Assembly: GCA_964392115.1 (NCBI GenBank)
Contig: CAYMOU010000010.1
Location: forward strand, 1 to 39,083
Direction: 5' to 3'
DNA from: CAYXWM01 sp964392115
Lineage (GTDB): Bacteria > Bacillota > Clostridia > Lachnospirales > WRBF01
Length of the DNA stretch: 39,083 bases
How positions within the stretch are numbered: position 1 is the first letter of the stretch; the number at the start of each line of letters is the position of its first letter. The notes beneath the pieces are model-generated. The model saw only the letters and a program-made list of their open reading frames with translations, was not told the DNA's origin and searched no databases. Positions 1 through 6,298 of this stretch are shown here, piece by piece. The translations under genes were made by a program, and so were the position numbers.

Positions 1-114
1 CTTAAATGAATTCCATATTTAATTAAGGATAAAATTTGCAAATTATCCTTGAATTTTTGTCTAAATTACAAATTTTTATCTACTGTTTTTAATGGAATTA
101 GTATTACACAATAC

Positions 115-149
115 AAAAGCCGAACCGTAAACAACCCGGTTCGGCTTTT
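115..149 (-). terminator. Rho-independent terminator of the feo operon
   Basis: A perfect 13-bp stem (115-127 with 137-149) encloses a 9-base loop. Read on the minus strand it ends in TTTTG. It lies just after the last minus-strand gene of the feo cluster. The first 114 bases of the window are AT-rich and show no gene. Confidence 0.88.
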
Positions 150-155
150 AAATTT

Positions 156-323
156 CTATGATATTCTTGCGGAGGGACAGCCGCCACTACAGCCTTTGCA
201 TCCGCTGCATGAACTTTTCCCGGCTTTTTTATCACGAATTATTTTATATGAAGTAAGACAAACAGCGCCAAATACCGCTGCCGCCACCAAAACCGTGGGT
301 AGGTATTGTAAGATTAAATCCAT
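156..323 (-). CDS. FeoB-associated Cys-rich membrane protein
   Basis: This is a 55-residue protein with an AAAGGTG ribosome site before its ATG. It has one N-terminal membrane segment (about residues 8-25), a short basic stretch, then a Cys/Gly-rich tail with CSGCKGCSGGC (residues 39-49). That layout is the known FeoB-associated Cys-rich family, found directly downstream of feoB in many Firmicutes. The gene begins 14 bases after the feoB stop and ends just before the operon terminator, so it is the last gene of the feo transcript. Its exact job is not established. The tail Cys residues could bind iron or help assemble FeoB, which is inference. Confidence 0.85.
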   Translation of the reverse strand: MDLILQYLPTVLVAAAVFGAVCLTSYKIIRDKKAGKSSCSGCKGCSGGCPSARIS

Positions 324-337
324 AAAAATCACCTTTC

Positions 338-2512
338 TTATGAAGATACGGTATTAATAGGTTTACGAATTAACTTTTCGGTGCCGGGTTTTCTGACAAT
401 CAGGTACAGCAGTGTGAAAGTCAATGCAAGGGCAACTGCTGACCAAGCAGTAAATTCTCCTGTTGTAAAGAGCAATCCAAGCTGATAAACCATAAGAGAG
501 CAAATATATGCAAATCCGCACATATATCCGATAGCAATTGCCGTCCATTTGGGGCTGTTCATTTCTCGCTTGATGGCACCCATAGCTGCAAAACAAGGTG
601 CGCAAAGAAGATTGAATATAAGGAAAGAATAGGCGGAAAGTGCTGTAAAGTGTAGCGCTATGGCGGATAACCCATCGAATGCACCTTCTTCAACCATGGT
701 CAAGGCATCACCGCCTATGCCGAACAATACACCGAAAACTCCAACAACTTCTTCTTTTGCAAGCAGTCCCATGATAGTTGCAACTGCAGCTTGCCAGTTA
801 CCGAAGCCCAAAGGAGCAAAAACAGGTGCAATAATATTGCCAAGCCATGCAAGAATGCTGCTATTCATATCCTCCACCAATCCAAAGCCCTCCGGTCCGA
901 ATCCGAACCCGGAAAGGAACCAAATGATAACACTGGCAAGGAGGATAACCGTACCGGCTCTTTGGATAAATGACCAACCACGTTCCCAAGTGCTGCGAAA
1001 AATATTAGAGAAAGTTGGTGGATGGTAGGTAGGAAGTTCCATAACGAAGGGCGCCGGATTACCCGTAAATAAACTGCTTTTTTTCAGGATAACGCCGGAG
1101 ATAACTATAGCAGCCATTCCTATAAAGTATGCACTTGGTGCAACCCACCAAGCTCCGCCGAACAATGCCCCGGCTATAAGAGCTACAATGGGCATTTTTG
1201 CGCCGCAGGGAATAAAGGTAGTGGTCATAACCGTCATTTTTCTGTCTCGGTCGGACTCTATGGTACGAGATGCCATAACCCCGGGTACACCACAGCCGGA
1301 ACCTATGAGCATGGGAATAAAGCTTTTGCCGGAAAGGCCGAATTTGCGGAAGATTCTATCCATAATAAAGGCCACACGAGCCATGTAACCGCAATCTTCC
1401 AGCAAAGAAAGCATAAGGAACAAAACGAACATCTGGGGTACAAAGCCCAGAACAGAACCTACGCCGCCGATAATTCCGTCCACAACCAGTCCCACAAGCC
1501 AAGGTGCAACATTCATGGATTCCAATAAGCTGCTTGTTGCCGGCAGAATCCACTCGCCGAATACAACATCGTTTGTGAAATCCGTAAGAATTGTTCCCAC
1601 AGAGGTAATAGAAATATAGTACACAAAAAACATTACAGCCGCAAAAATAGGCAGAGCCAAAAGTCGATGGGTTACTATGCGGTCGATTTTATCGGAAGTT
1701 GTAAGGCTTCCGGCCGGTGCTGCTTTTTTTACACACTTAGATACAATTTTTGATATGTATGCATAACGCTGATTTGTAACTATGCTTTCGGCATCGTCGT
1801 CCTGCTCTGTTTCGCATTGAGTTATGTGTTCCTCAAGATGATTTTTAAGTTCTTCGGACAGCTTTAACTTTGCCAATACAGATTCATCACGTTCAAATAT
1901 TTTAATGGCATACCAACGTATATTTTGAGCCGAAACAAGGCTTTCTATAGATTCTTCTATATGAGCGATTGCGTGTTCTATACTACCGTCAAAGGTACAA
2001 GGAGCAAAATCCTTTGGGTCTTCTTTTGCTGCCGCAACCGCACGTAAGGCGGCTTCGGTGGTGCCTTCTCCTTTAAGAGCCGACATTGTAACTACAGGGC
2101 AACCCAAGGCCTTAGACAGATTTTCTATATTAATTTCGTCGCCGTTTTTTCGAACGGTATCCATCATATTCAGTGCTACAACTACAGGGATTCCAAGCTC
2201 TATGAGCTGTGTGGTTAAATAGAGATTTCGCTCTATATTGGTTGCATCCACTATGTTTAGTATGGCATCCGGTTTGTCATTTACCAGATATTCTCTTGTT
2301 ACAACTTCCTCCAAGGTATAAGGGGATAGTGAGTATATACCCGGTAGGTCTTGTATAATAACATTTTTGTTGTTTTTCAGTTTTCCTTCTTTTCTCTCAA
2401 CCGTAACACCGGGCCAGTTGCCTACGTACTGTGCCCTACCCGTTAGGTCGTTAAAAAGAGTTGTCTTACCGCAGTTTGGATTGCCGGCAAGTGCAATTTT
2501 CAACTCTGACAT
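338..2512 (-). CDS. feoB: Ferrous iron transport protein B
   Basis: FeoB is the inner-membrane GTP-gated Fe2+ importer. The 724-residue protein has an N-terminal G domain with G1 GNPNCGKT (10-17), G3 DLPG (55-58), G4 NMMD (115-118) and G5 SALKG (144-148). A helical insertion follows, then from about residue 280 the polytopic membrane domain with two Gate modules. Length and order are normal for the family. It follows two feoA genes and precedes a FeoB-associated small protein, all on the minus strand. A separate palindrome (2528-2543) lies directly upstream of its start, so it may be controlled partly independently of the feoA genes. Confidence 0.97.
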   Translation of the reverse strand: MSELKIALAGNPNCGKTTLFNDLTGRAQYVGNWPGVTVERKEGKLKNNKNVIIQDLPGIYSLSPYTLEEVVTREYLVNDKPDAILNIVDATNIERNLYLTTQLIELGIPVVVALNMMDTVRKNGDEINIENLSKALGCPVVTMSALKGEGTTEAALRAVAAAKEDPKDFAPCTFDGSIEHAIAHIEESIESLVSAQNIRWYAIKIFERDESVLAKLKLSEELKNHLEEHITQCETEQDDDAESIVTNQRYAYISKIVSKCVKKAAPAGSLTTSDKIDRIVTHRLLALPIFAAVMFFVYYISITSVGTILTDFTNDVVFGEWILPATSSLLESMNVAPWLVGLVVDGIIGGVGSVLGFVPQMFVLFLMLSLLEDCGYMARVAFIMDRIFRKFGLSGKSFIPMLIGSGCGVPGVMASRTIESDRDRKMTVMTTTFIPCGAKMPIVALIAGALFGGAWWVAPSAYFIGMAAIVISGVILKKSSLFTGNPAPFVMELPTYHPPTFSNIFRSTWERGWSFIQRAGTVILLASVIIWFLSGFGFGPEGFGLVEDMNSSILAWLGNIIAPVFAPLGFGNWQAAVATIMGLLAKEEVVGVFGVLFGIGGDALTMVEEGAFDGLSAIALHFTALSAYSFLIFNLLCAPCFAAMGAIKREMNSPKWTAIAIGYMCGFAYICSLMVYQLGLLFTTGEFTAWSAVALALTFTLLYLIVRKPGTEKLIRKPINTVSS

Positions 2513-2527
2513 AAAGTACTCCTTTCA

Positions 2528-2543
2528 GTTAGGATTACCTAAC
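2528..2543. promoter_or_regulatory. DtxR-type operator between feoA and feoB
   Basis: The perfect palindrome GTTAGG-ATTA-CCTAAC lies in the 53-base gap upstream of feoB. It matches the half-sites of the two palindromes upstream of the first feoA. Its position suggests an internal regulated start or a secondary repressor site. The DtxR-family gene across the intergenic region is the obvious candidate regulator. Confidence 0.7.
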
Positions 2544-2565
2544 CATGGTATAAAAAAATTATCTG

Positions 2566-2787
2566 CTATTCCACTTCTATTAATCGTGCATCTTCTTTTC
2601 GCACGGATAGTTCATACCCTCGTACATTTAATTCTATAGGGTCGCCTAAGGGTGCTACTTTGCGTATCATTACCGTTGTGCCTTTGGTAATACCCATATC
2701 CATAATTCGGCGTTTCGTGGCACCTTCACCGTGAAGTTTTACCACTGTTACGCTTTCGCCGATAGGAACTTCGCTTAATGTTTTCAT
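2566..2787 (-). CDS. feoA: Ferrous iron transport protein A (second copy)
   Basis: This 73-residue SH3-like FeoA protein contains the usual core with RRIMDMGITKGTTV and ends in a basic/acidic tail. FeoA is a small cytoplasmic partner of FeoB and is thought to modulate it. A ribosome site (AGGAGG) precedes the ATG. The gene lies 14 bases after the first feoA and 53 bases before feoB. The two FeoA copies differ clearly in sequence, so this is an old duplication rather than a recent one. Many Clostridia carry two separate feoA genes before feoB. Confidence 0.93.
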   Translation of the reverse strand: MKTLSEVPIGESVTVVKLHGEGATKRRIMDMGITKGTTVMIRKVAPLGDPIELNVRGYELSVRKEDARLIEVE

Positions 2788-2801
2788 ATATAGTCCTCCT
2801 A

Positions 2802-3014
2802 TTAAACCATAATTCTGTTGGCCATGGTTTCGTCCAAGGCTATGCGGCTGTCTTTTACGGATAAAATTAAGTTTCCGGCAAGCTTGGATATAACAGTTAT
2901 TTCAGAACCCACTACGAAACCCAGTTCCGCAAGATGTTGTCTGATTTCGTCTTTGCCTGTAATTTTACGTATATGGTTTGTTTCTCCTATTTTAGACATT
3001 GTTAAGGGCATCAT
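2802..3014 (-). CDS. feoA: Ferrous iron transport protein A (first copy)
   Basis: This 70-residue FeoA-family protein has the motif QHLAELGFVVGSEITVISK, typical of the SH3-like fold. It is the first gene of the feo transcript. A GGGAGG site lies 5 bases before the first of two adjacent ATG codons, so the start could also be the second one. A consensus promoter and two DtxR-type palindromes lie upstream, so transcription is expected to fall when iron is plentiful. Confidence 0.93.
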   Translation of the reverse strand: MMPLTMSKIGETNHIRKITGKDEIRQHLAELGFVVGSEITVISKLAGNLILSVKDSRIALDETMANRIMV

Positions 3015-3055
3015 TTATTCCTCCCGGATGGATAATTCTATTGTTACTAAATTCG

Positions 3056-3071
3056 GTTAGTTATTCCTAAC
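3056..3071. promoter_or_regulatory. DtxR-type operator, distal site
   Basis: GTTAGT-TATT-CCTAAC is a one-mismatch version of the two perfect feo palindromes. It lies in the predicted 5' leader of the feo transcript, about 33 bases centre-to-centre from the stronger site at 3089-3106. Two sites at this spacing could be filled cooperatively. Confidence 0.6.
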
Positions 3072-3088
3072 CTATAGTGTTAAAAAGT

Positions 3089-3106
3089 AGTTAGGTTTTC
3101 CTAACT
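3089..3106. promoter_or_regulatory. DtxR-type operator, main feo site
   Basis: A perfect 18-base palindrome AGTTAGG-TTTT-CCTAACT lies immediately downstream of the predicted feo -10 box, covering roughly the first 20 transcribed bases. Its half-site TTAGG/CCTAA resembles known DtxR/IdeR-family boxes. Binding here would block transcription. The regulator is probably the DtxR-family gene at 3285-3659. Confidence 0.75.
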
Positions 3107-3117
3107 TGATATTTGTG

Positions 3118-3146
3118 ATTATAGCATAGGGTAATTTTCATGTCAA
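3118..3146 (-). promoter_or_regulatory. SigA-type promoter of the feo operon
   Basis: On the minus strand TTGACA (3146-3141) and TATAAT (3123-3118) are separated by exactly 17 bases, a full consensus housekeeping promoter. Transcription would start near 3111 and run through the DtxR-type palindrome into feoA. A promoter this strong needs repression, which fits the overlapping operators. Confidence 0.85.
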
Positions 3147-3235
3147 TACATTTATGATACATAAATATAATTGTTGTATTTTGGGTAAGAGCAATAACTT
3201 ACTTGTTTAAAAACCAACCCATTTTAACTAAAAAT

Positions 3236-3264
3236 TTGCCAAATATAAGGCCTTGTGATAAACT
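3236..3264 (+). promoter_or_regulatory. Possible promoter of the DtxR-family gene
   Basis: TTGCCA (3236-3241) and TAAACT (3259-3264) are 17 bases apart, 21 bases before the start codon. Both boxes are only partial matches. No TTAGG palindrome overlaps this site, so the regulator may not repress itself. Confidence 0.4.
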
Positions 3265-3284
3265 GTTTTTGAGGTGAAAAAAGG

Positions 3285-3659
3285 ATGAAAGAATCCGCAG
3301 AAAACTATCTGGAAACAATCTTGCTGTTAAGCAAGCGACAAGCGCAGGTACGCTCTATAGATGTAGCAAACGAAACAGGCTATGCAAAGCCAAGCATTAG
3401 TGAAGCCATGAAAAAATTAAAAGCCGAAAGGCTAATCGAGATAGATTCCGGCGGGTTTATAACTTTTACAGAATCGGGCAGACATAAAGCCGAAGCTATT
3501 TTGGAACGCCACGAGGTTTTAAAGCAAGCCCTGATAAAATTAGGCGTCCCCGAAGATATTGCCGAGGAAGATGCCTGTAAAATCGAACATAATCTTAACG
3601 AAATATCCTTTCAAAAAATTAAAGAGCATTTTAGTATAAGCAAAAACTCAAAAGAGTGA
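3285..3659 (+). CDS. DtxR/MntR-family iron-type metalloregulator
   Basis: This 124-residue protein has an N-terminal winged helix-turn-helix (about 1-65) and a dimerisation helix region with metal-ligand candidates: His and Glu in ERHEVL, and Cys, Glu and His in DACKIEH. The Cys in the DACKxEH motif is as in DtxR/IdeR, whereas MntR has Glu there. That suggests Fe2+ rather than Mn2+ sensing, which is inference. There is no C-terminal SH3-like domain, as in short MntR-type members. It is divergent from the feo operon and probably represses it through the TTAGG/CCTAA palindromes. Ribosome site GAGGTG precedes the ATG. Confidence 0.88.
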   Translation: MKESAENYLETILLLSKRQAQVRSIDVANETGYAKPSISEAMKKLKAERLIEIDSGGFITFTESGRHKAEAILERHEVLKQALIKLGVPEDIAEEDACKIEHNLNEISFQKIKEHFSISKNSKE

Positions 3660-3682
3660 GAAGCCAATTCTCACTTTTTTTT
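3655..3682 (+). terminator. Rho-independent terminator of the DtxR-family gene
   Basis: An 8-bp stem AGTGAGAA/TTCTCACT with a GCCAA loop is followed by eight T residues. The left arm includes the stop codon of the regulator gene. Confidence 0.9.
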
Positions 3683-3786
3683 GTCTTTCGAGTTTATTTT
3701 TCGAAGTAGATTGACCACAGTATCACCCAATGGCTTTCTAACATAATATACAAAATATACAAAAATAATATTGGGAGGTACATATA

Positions 3787-4692
3787 ATGATCTCGAAAGA
3801 GGAGTATATTATTCAGTCCTTGGAGACACATCTGTTTTTCGCTCGAATTCTCAAAGAACACGCTTTTTTTCTGCAAGTAAGTTTTCCGAAAGCAGATGAG
3901 TTGTACATTAAACAATCTTTTAATTTAAGGCAACAATTCGAAAGACTGTTAGGCGACGTTATTTATCTGTCAAAAGGGGTTGTAAGTAAACAGGTGCTTA
4001 ATTCCGGTGAACTTATTACACCTTTTACCCTGGATGCAGAACGAGTTACTATGTATTATACCGGGATTAATTTAGAAACACGACTAACCGAAGAAGAAGC
4101 CCGTTTAACAAGTTACGACCCTAACATGATAACAGACGTGCTTGAGAAAAATGTTAATTATGTAAATCAGGTCTCCCTTACCTCCATCACTTCACTGATT
4201 GAATTGAAAAAAGAAATTCTGGCCGACGTACTTTCTTGTAAAATTTTTACTTCAAACTATCCTTCCTTAATCGAACACATACTTCACGAAGCAGAACTTT
4301 ACTTGAGTTTTATTATCAAACTACAGAACAGAGAAAGCATTTCTTTTAACGTACTTGAGCAAGAAGTCTTTTGGAATCATATTATGGGAGACCACGCAAA
4401 ATTTATTCATGGGTTACTGGACCCTTCGGAAGATGTCCTAATAAAAAAAGCAGAATACTTTGCCGAACAATTCGAAATGTTGACAAACGAAGCAATACAA
4501 TCATTCGAAAACAACCAAGACTACAGTCAACTAAAGTTAAGTACTATCCAAGCTACACGTGAACTCAGGGATTTTAAAGAAAAGGGTATAGAAGGGATAC
4601 TTGGCTGTAAAATTAAATCTATAATACTACCTTTATTGGCAGACCATGTTTTACGTGAAGCAAATTATTATTTGAGATTCTTGAAGTCATAG
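3787..4692 (+). CDS. DUF2935 family protein (possible spore/ferritin-like helical protein)
   Basis: A 301-residue all-helical soluble protein with two homologous halves (about 1-140 and 150-301). Each half carries His/Glu pairs on helices, for example LKEHAFFL, IEHILHEAELYL, FWNHIMGDHAKFI and LADHVLREANYYL. This is the DUF2935 family, common in spore-forming Bacillota and sometimes annotated as CotB-like. The paired E/H helices resemble a ferritin-like four-helix bundle that could hold metal, but no enzymatic role is established. A GGGAGG site lies 9 bases before the ATG. CATAATATA at 3742-3750 looks like a SigK -10 box, but no -35 at proper spacing was found. It stands alone between two terminators. 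Confidence 0.8.
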   Translation: MISKEEYIIQSLETHLFFARILKEHAFFLQVSFPKADELYIKQSFNLRQQFERLLGDVIYLSKGVVSKQVLNSGELITPFTLDAERVTMYYTGINLETRLTEEEARLTSYDPNMITDVLEKNVNYVNQVSLTSITSLIELKKEILADVLSCKIFTSNYPSLIEHILHEAELYLSFIIKLQNRESISFNVLEQEVFWNHIMGDHAKFIHGLLDPSEDVLIKKAEYFAEQFEMLTNEAIQSFENNQDYSQLKLSTIQATRELRDFKEKGIEGILGCKIKSIILPLLADHVLREANYYLRFLKS

Positions 4693-4719
4693 ACATAAGT
4701 TTTATAATTATAAAGTTGT

Positions 4720-4753
4720 AAAGGCCGTTGGTATTTTTCTGACGGCCGCTTTA
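4720..4753 (+). terminator. Probable weak terminator after the DUF2935 gene
   Basis: GGCCGT (4723-4728) pairs with ACGGCC (4742-4747) around a 13-base loop. Only a short T run follows, so termination may be incomplete. Confidence 0.5.
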
Positions 4754-4761
4754 ATGTGAAG

Positions 4762-4790
4762 TTGTTATTTGGGGCTTTTTAGGATATAAT
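4762..4790 (+). promoter_or_regulatory. Promoter of the MerR-family gene
   Basis: TTGTTA (4762-4767) and TATAAT (4785-4790) are 17 bases apart. Transcription would start near 4797. This rules out the upstream TTG at 4790 as the start codon and supports the ATG at 4811. Confidence 0.65.
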
Positions 4791-4810
4791 TGTCCGTAGG
4801 TGGTGCTACA

Positions 4811-5635
4811 ATGTTTAAAATAGGCGAATTTTCAAAATTAACTCAAGTATCAATACGAATGTTAAGGTATTACGATGAAACAGGTTTGCTAAAACCTGAG
4901 AAAACAGACAAATTCACAAACTACAGGCTGTATTCCTCCGATCAAATCAATGATCTGAATAAGATTAAATTTTTGCGAGATTTTGGATTTAATATATCAG
5001 AAATCAGAACGGCTCTTGAAAATTGGGACAATGAATATATTACAAACCGGCTTGAAAACAAACGCCGGGAAATCGAAAAAATAATTAAAACCGAGCAAGA
5101 TAAATTATCTAAAATAGAGCTGGCGAAAAGGGATATAAGCAAAGAAAATATAGACATACACTACAGTGTTTCGATTAAATCCATACCCTGCTACCCGGTG
5201 CTTTCATTAAGACGAATAGTGCCCGACTACTACGCCGAGGGTATGTTGTGGGAAGAAATGACCCGATTTGCCATAGAAAACAACGTATCTGTTTCAAGCA
5301 ACACCTTTGCCATATATCATGATACAGATTACAGAGAAAAAGACGTAGACATAGAAATATGTGCCCTTGTTAACGAAATGGGAGAAAACAAGAGCGGATT
5401 TGTGTATCGTTATACCGAACCTCTGCCCATAGCAGCCTATACCATGATACACGGAAAGTTCGAAAATATTGCAGGTGCGTTTTTATCCTTTGCAAGCTGG
5501 TTGCAAGAACATAACCGGTACAGAATGACCGGACAAACAAGACAGATAGTTCACCGTGGCCCCTGGAACGAGGAATGCGAGGATAAATATTTAATCGAAA
5601 TACAAATACCCTTGGAGGATAACCGGGAAATTTAG
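4811..5635 (+). CDS. MerR-family regulator with GyrI-like effector domain
   Basis: This 274-residue regulator starts MFKIGEFSKL, the standard MerR helix-turn-helix opening. A coiled-coil dimerisation helix (about 75-110) follows, then a C-terminal GyrI/AraC-effector-like domain (about 120-274), as in BmrR/BltR-type drug sensors. These proteins bind a small hydrophobic or cationic ligand and twist a promoter with an over-long spacer into the active form. The ATG at 4811 is chosen over an in-frame TTG at 4790 because a TAGGTGG site lies 7 bases before it and the predicted transcript starts between them. The next gene, trmO, has a matching MerR-type promoter. Confidence 0.88.
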   Translation: MFKIGEFSKLTQVSIRMLRYYDETGLLKPEKTDKFTNYRLYSSDQINDLNKIKFLRDFGFNISEIRTALENWDNEYITNRLENKRREIEKIIKTEQDKLSKIELAKRDISKENIDIHYSVSIKSIPCYPVLSLRRIVPDYYAEGMLWEEMTRFAIENNVSVSSNTFAIYHDTDYREKDVDIEICALVNEMGENKSGFVYRYTEPLPIAAYTMIHGKFENIAGAFLSFASWLQEHNRYRMTGQTRQIVHRGPWNEECEDKYLIEIQIPLEDNREI

Positions 5636-5659
5636 AGAGAAATTAATAATATTTTGCTG

Positions 5660-5690
5660 TTGACTCTCACATGGTGTTAGGGTCTATACT
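5660..5690 (+). promoter_or_regulatory. MerR-type promoter/operator upstream of trmO
   Basis: TTGACT (5660-5665) and TATACT (5685-5690) are separated by 19 bases, the abnormal spacing MerR-family activators correct. The spacer holds an imperfect dyad at 5662-5684 (8 of 11 positions paired) with GACTCT on the left and AGGGTC on the right, close to known multidrug MerR operators. The adjacent MerR-family gene is the likely regulator. Confidence 0.8.
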
Positions 5691-5729
5691 GATCAAGCGT
5701 CAGAAAATAACCGTGTGGAGGAATAAAAT

Positions 5730-6206
5730 ATGCAAAATTATCAAGTTAACTCTGTAGGAAAAATACGTACCACAGATGAAGGAATGTTCATTGAGTTAGC
5801 ACCCAAGTATATACCCGCTTTACAAGCATTAGACGGTTTCAGTCATCTTAATGTTATATGGTGGTTTAGTGACTTCGATAACCACGAGGCAAGAAATATC
5901 CTTCAGGCACCACAGCCTTATAAAAATGCACCGGAGGTAATGGGTATATTTGCCACAAGGTCACCTGTAAGACCAAACCCCATTGCTTTGACAGCGGTAC
6001 AGGTTAAACATACAGATTACGAAAAAGGTATAATCCAAATCGCCTATATCGACGCTAATGACAACAGCCCTGTTCTTGATATAAAGCCATATACCCCAAG
6101 CCTAGATAGGGTAGAAGCCCCGGAGGTGCCCGGTTGGTGCAAGCATTGGCCGCAAAGTTTAGAGGAATCGGGAAGTTTTAATTGGGAAAATGAGTTTAAT
6201 TTTTAG
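5730..6206 (+). CDS. trmO: tRNA (N6-threonylcarbamoyladenosine37-N6)-methyltransferase TrmO-like
   Basis: A 158-residue protein of the UPF0066/TsaA family. It has the signature GIFATRSPVRPNPIAL (72-87) and DNSPVLDIKPY (111-121). In E. coli TrmO uses S-adenosylmethionine to methylate t6A37 in some tRNAs. This is the short form lacking the C-terminal extension of the enterobacterial enzyme, so tRNA substrate choice may differ. A GGAGG site lies before the ATG. It sits alone behind a MerR-type promoter and before a bidirectional terminator, so its expression probably answers to the neighbouring ligand-sensing regulator. That is unusual for a tRNA modification gene. Confidence 0.87.
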   Translation: MQNYQVNSVGKIRTTDEGMFIELAPKYIPALQALDGFSHLNVIWWFSDFDNHEARNILQAPQPYKNAPEVMGIFATRSPVRPNPIALTAVQVKHTDYEKGIIQIAYIDANDNSPVLDIKPYTPSLDRVEAPEVPGWCKHWPQSLEESGSFNWENEFNF

Positions 6207-6247
6207 GACAAGTATGGTATAAATTCTTAATTTTAAGTAAAGTAAAT

Positions 6248-6288
6248 AAAACCGTTCTCATTCAGCTTTTGCTTTGAGAACGGTTTTT
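6248..6288. terminator. Bidirectional terminator between trmO and the chemoreceptor gene
   Basis: A 13-bp stem (6248-6260 with 6275-6287) encloses a 14-base loop. T runs lie outside the stem on both strands. It sits between the convergent ends of trmO and the minus-strand chemoreceptor gene. Confidence 0.88.
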
Positions 6289-6298
6289 ATTTTATGAA

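Noticed and set aside
49..357. Plus-strand open frame of 102 residues at the left edge
   Set aside because: It runs antisense through the feo terminator and the FeoB-associated gene and has no ribosome site or recognisable domain.
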